Part shown: one piece after another, positions 63,070 through 64,000 of the stretch
Position numbering within the stretch: the first letter of the stretch is position 1
Layout: every line of letters starts with the position of its first letter
Assembly (NCBI GenBank): GCA_026129095.1
Contig: JAHCIT010000001.1
Location: forward strand, 372,245-436,244
DNA: 64,000 nucleotides
Source of the DNA: Deltaproteobacteria bacterium
GTDB lineage: Bacteria; JAGRBM01; JAHCIT01
Reading direction: 5' to 3'
Notes under the pieces: generated by a model
Seen by the model: the letters and a program-made list of their open reading frames with translations, nothing else
The model's database searches: none
What the model was told of the DNA's origin: nothing
Translations under genes and position numbers: made by a program

Positions 63070-63278
63070 AGCAGGTGTCCGTCCCGTAGCCACAAGGTTT
63101 CGAGACGGAATAAATGGGAAGCCGGTGAGATTCCGGCGCGGTCCCGCCACTGTTAGGGAGATAACGGCCCGAACGCACCCCCCGGTCACTGGGAGCCCGC
63201 ATACGGACGGGTTTCCGGGAAGGCCGGGATCTGGAGGGGCGTCCGCGGTCAGGCTCCCGAAGCCAGGACACCAGCCTG
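63070..63278 (+). ncRNA. Cobalamin (B12) riboswitch
   Basis: The conserved core is present: AATGGGAAGCCGGTGAGATTCC-type P3/P4 segment at about 63108-63135 (written here as AAATGGGAAGCCGGTGAGAT in part), then CGGTCCCGCCACTGT, and the 3' segment GAAGCCAGGACACCAGCCTG ending at 63278. The closing stem P1 pairs GGTGTCC (63074-63080) with GGACACC (63266-63272) perfectly. It lies 44 bases before the BtuB-like receptor start and would reduce its expression when adenosylcobalamin is plentiful. Whether control is by termination or ribosome-site masking is not clear. Confidence 0.95.
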
Positions 63279-63321
63279 ATGGAACTTCCGATTGATCGGT
63301 CCCCCGAGGAGGGTCTGGCCG

Positions 63322-64000
63322 GTGCGCGACTTGTCGCATACCTGGCGGCCTGCTTCCCGATGGGGAGGCGGGCCGTATTCAGTGGTGGTTCTGGTGCTGT
63401 ATGGCTGCCTGGCCTCAGTCCCTTCCGCTGCGTACGCGCAGGACAGCGAGCCAGGTGCACTAGAACTCCCCTCCGTTGTCGTCGAACGTGAGCGCACCGT
63501 TGCCGAGAGTGAAAACGAGCGCGACTCGACCGGTGCCGTCACAACGATAGAGCGAAAAGAGCTCGACCGGCCCGGCGAGAACCTCGATCAGGTACTGGAC
63601 CGGCAGGCAGGAGTGAGCGCCGTCCGGCTCGGCGGGCTTGGCGACTTTTCCGCCGCTTCGATACGCGGGTCCAGCTTCGATCAGGTTCTGGTTTTTCTGG
63701 ATGGAATCCCACTAAATGCCGGGCTGGGCGGAGCGGTCGACCTTTCGGCCCTGCCTCTTTCGCATATCGAGCGCATGGAGATTTACCGCGGCTTCGCACC
63801 GGTCGAAGCCACCGCGAGTGCCCTTGGTGGCGCGGTATTTCTTTCCACCCGTGAACTGGAAAAGGAAACCCTGTCGGCCCGTGGCGGATACGGTTCGTTC
63901 AATACGATATCGGCGGGCCTCTTTGGCGGCGGGCTGATTGATTTCACCGGGAACGAAAAAACCAGAATGGCCGCGGGCCTCGATTTCATGCACTCAAGGG
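63322..64000 (+). CDS. TonB-dependent receptor, BtuB-like (C-terminus cut by window edge)
   Basis: A frame open to the window end, 226 codons. The start is GTG 63322 with GAGGAGGG eight bases upstream; this start was not an ATG, and other frames here are poorer. It has a long signal peptide (hydrophobic SVVVLVLYGCLASVP, cut near AYAQ). A TonB-box-like LPSVVV is next, then a plug domain: LDQVLDRQAGVSAVR, ASIRGSSFDQVLVFLDGI, IERMEIYRGFAPVEA and GGAVFLSTRELE. The barrel has only just begun at the edge. The cobalamin riboswitch directly upstream indicates uptake of B12 or a related corrinoid across the outer membrane. Confidence 0.93.
   Translation, partial: MRDLSHTWRPASRWGGGPYSVVVLVLYGCLASVPSAAYAQDSEPGALELPSVVVERERTVAESENERDSTGAVTTIERKELDRPGENLDQVLDRQAGVSAVRLGGLGDFSAASIRGSSFDQVLVFLDGIPLNAGLGGAVDLSALPLSHIERMEIYRGFAPVEATASALGGAVFLSTRELEKETLSARGGYGSFNTISAGLFGGGLIDFTGNEKTRMAAGLDFMHSR

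Overview
The window is a GC-rich chromosomal segment from a Gram-negative bacterium. The Gram-negative assignment rests on a TonB-dependent outer-membrane receptor, lipobox lipoproteins, several Sec-type signal peptides and an NtrC-type sigma-54 activator. The mix of genes (GldA/F/G-like ABC operon with DUF4340, B12-dependent acyl-CoA mutase, NAD-type isocitrate dehydrogenase, full Mrp antiporter, NtrC regulator) resembles what is common in deltaproteobacterial lineages. That placement is an inference from gene content, not from a marker gene. No prophage, insertion sequence, CRISPR array or rRNA was found.

Layout. 1-8.7 kb: a lipoprotein pair (SGNH hydrolase, HEAT protein), a zinc alcohol dehydrogenase, a four-gene GldA/GldF/GldG/DUF4340 ABC operon, a LOG-family protein and a cyclic-nucleotide-binding protein. 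8.7-20.7 kb: a glycosyltransferase, a secreted two-part protein (paralog A), a MaoC-like hydratase, a membrane GT-C-like protein whose end overlaps a double-length M16 peptidase, a stand-alone Lon-N protein, UspA, a MenB/BadI-like crotonase, a possible hot-dog protein and an alkylation-repair HEAT protein. 21-28.8 kb: Ca/Na antiporter, class V aminotransferase, orphan NuoI-like ferredoxin, sigma-54 response regulator, paralog B and NAD-isocitrate dehydrogenase.

28.8-38 kb: a tight five-gene operon (transglutaminase-like protein, ABC ATPase, uvrA, CvpA-like protein, CCA-adding-type enzyme), preceded by an acyl-CoA mutase catalytic subunit. 38.3-47.2 kb is an ion/pH-homeostasis island: a complete, translationally coupled mrpABCDEFG operon, a limonene-epoxide-hydrolase-like protein and a CPA2 antiporter with UspA-like and PTS-EIIA-like C-terminal domains. 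47.3-50.8 kb: a type-B carboxylesterase and a large membrane protein. 50.8-57.5 kb: a minus-strand housekeeping block (ald, DEAD helicase, CorC/CNNM protein, ruvC, nrnA, truB).

57.5-64 kb: a CAT-anticodon tRNA, an AT-rich stretch with a perfect 18-bp palindrome in front of a small very basic protein, a huge acidic low-complexity protein, a split NAD synthetase (glutaminase plus nadE), and a cobalamin riboswitch preceding a BtuB-like receptor that runs off the window end. Several parts connect functionally: the riboswitch-controlled receptor would supply B12 for the mutase; Mrp and CPA2 would handle Na+/K+/H+; the carbon genes feed CoA-ester and TCA metabolism.

The least explained elements are the paralogous secreted family (9.9-12.1 kb and 26.2-27.7 kb), the basic protein with its palindromic operator, and the acidic repeat protein.
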